Source: Rhizoclosmatium globosum
Taxonomy: Eukaryota; Chytridiomycota; Chytridiomycetes; Chytridiales; Chytriomycetaceae
Reading direction: 5' to 3'
Length of the DNA stretch: 43,305 nt
Assembly (NCBI GenBank): GCA_002104985.1
Contig: MCGO01000276.1
Coordinates: forward strand, 1-43,305
Part shown: positions 43,203-43,305 of the stretch, piece by piece
How the letters are laid out: each line of letters opens with the position of its first letter
Numbering within the stretch: position 1 is the stretch's first letter
Made by a program: the position numbers and the translations under genes
Notes under the pieces: generated by a model
The model's database searches: none
Seen by the model: only the letters and a program-made list of their open reading frames with translations
Told to the model about the DNA's origin: nothing

Positions 43203-43305
43203 GACGTTGATACATTTATATTTGGTTTTGAAGTAAATATGAAGTAAAGTGTATTCATGCTATCTGTTCACAACAACAAGAAAATTCACAAGTAAGATTT
43301 CATCA

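Overview
This window is nuclear DNA of a fungus, most likely a zoosporic (flagellated, chytrid-type) one. Genes carry short GT-AG introns (about 47-65 bp) with TACTAAC-like branch points, and spacing is compact (41-311 bp between divergent starts, 42-100 bp between convergent stops). Two genes point to a flagellum: a calaxin-type EF-hand protein (outer-arm dynein docking) and a short p25-alpha/TPPP-type protein. Species cannot be named from the sequence alone.

Left third (1-7.8 kb): repeat-rich, decayed DNA. A minus-strand LINE-like retrotransposon (ORF1-like fragments, then an endonuclease with a GD.N and an SDH motif) runs off the left edge. A CpG-rich segment at about 3.95-4.5 kb separates it from a second, plus-strand LINE-like element facing the other way. 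The second element is interrupted by a candidate tRNA-derived SINE with pol III A and B boxes, a 26-G run and matching 11-bp flanks. It is cut off inside its endonuclease domain. A fragment of a RecQ-family helicase with an in-frame stop follows.

Middle (7,768-21,815): a 14-kb head-to-tail satellite of about 96 copies of a 147-bp unit. The canonical unit has no CpG. Variants cluster locally, there is a 4-unit higher-order block near the left end, and the right edge is decayed.

Right half (22.5-43.3 kb): ordinary gene-dense DNA. In order: RCC1 (-), a PH-domain/coiled-coil protein (+), a SAC1-like phosphoinositide phosphatase homologue whose catalytic Cys and Arg are both replaced (-), calaxin-like EF-hand protein (-), SYO1/HEATR3 ribosomal-protein import adaptor (-), a GT10 fucosyltransferase-like membrane protein (+), tRNA-Thr(UGU) (-), mitochondrial EF-G2 (MEF2, -), ECM4-type glutathionyl-hydroquinone reductase (+), ETHE1 persulfide dioxygenase (+), eIF3b (-) and the TPPP-like gene (+). 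These are housekeeping genes of translation, nuclear transport, lipid signalling and thiol/sulfide metabolism, without operon logic.

Single-base frame breaks are concentrated in eIF3b (7) and RCC1 (5), with one each in ETHE1 and the PH gene. The conserved motifs on both sides are intact, so sequencing or assembly indels are likelier than gene death. Best candidates for something new: the CpG-free nucleosome-length satellite beside LINE/RecQ debris, the membrane-anchored SAC pseudophosphatase, and a duplicated hairpin element at 34.5-34.7 kb.
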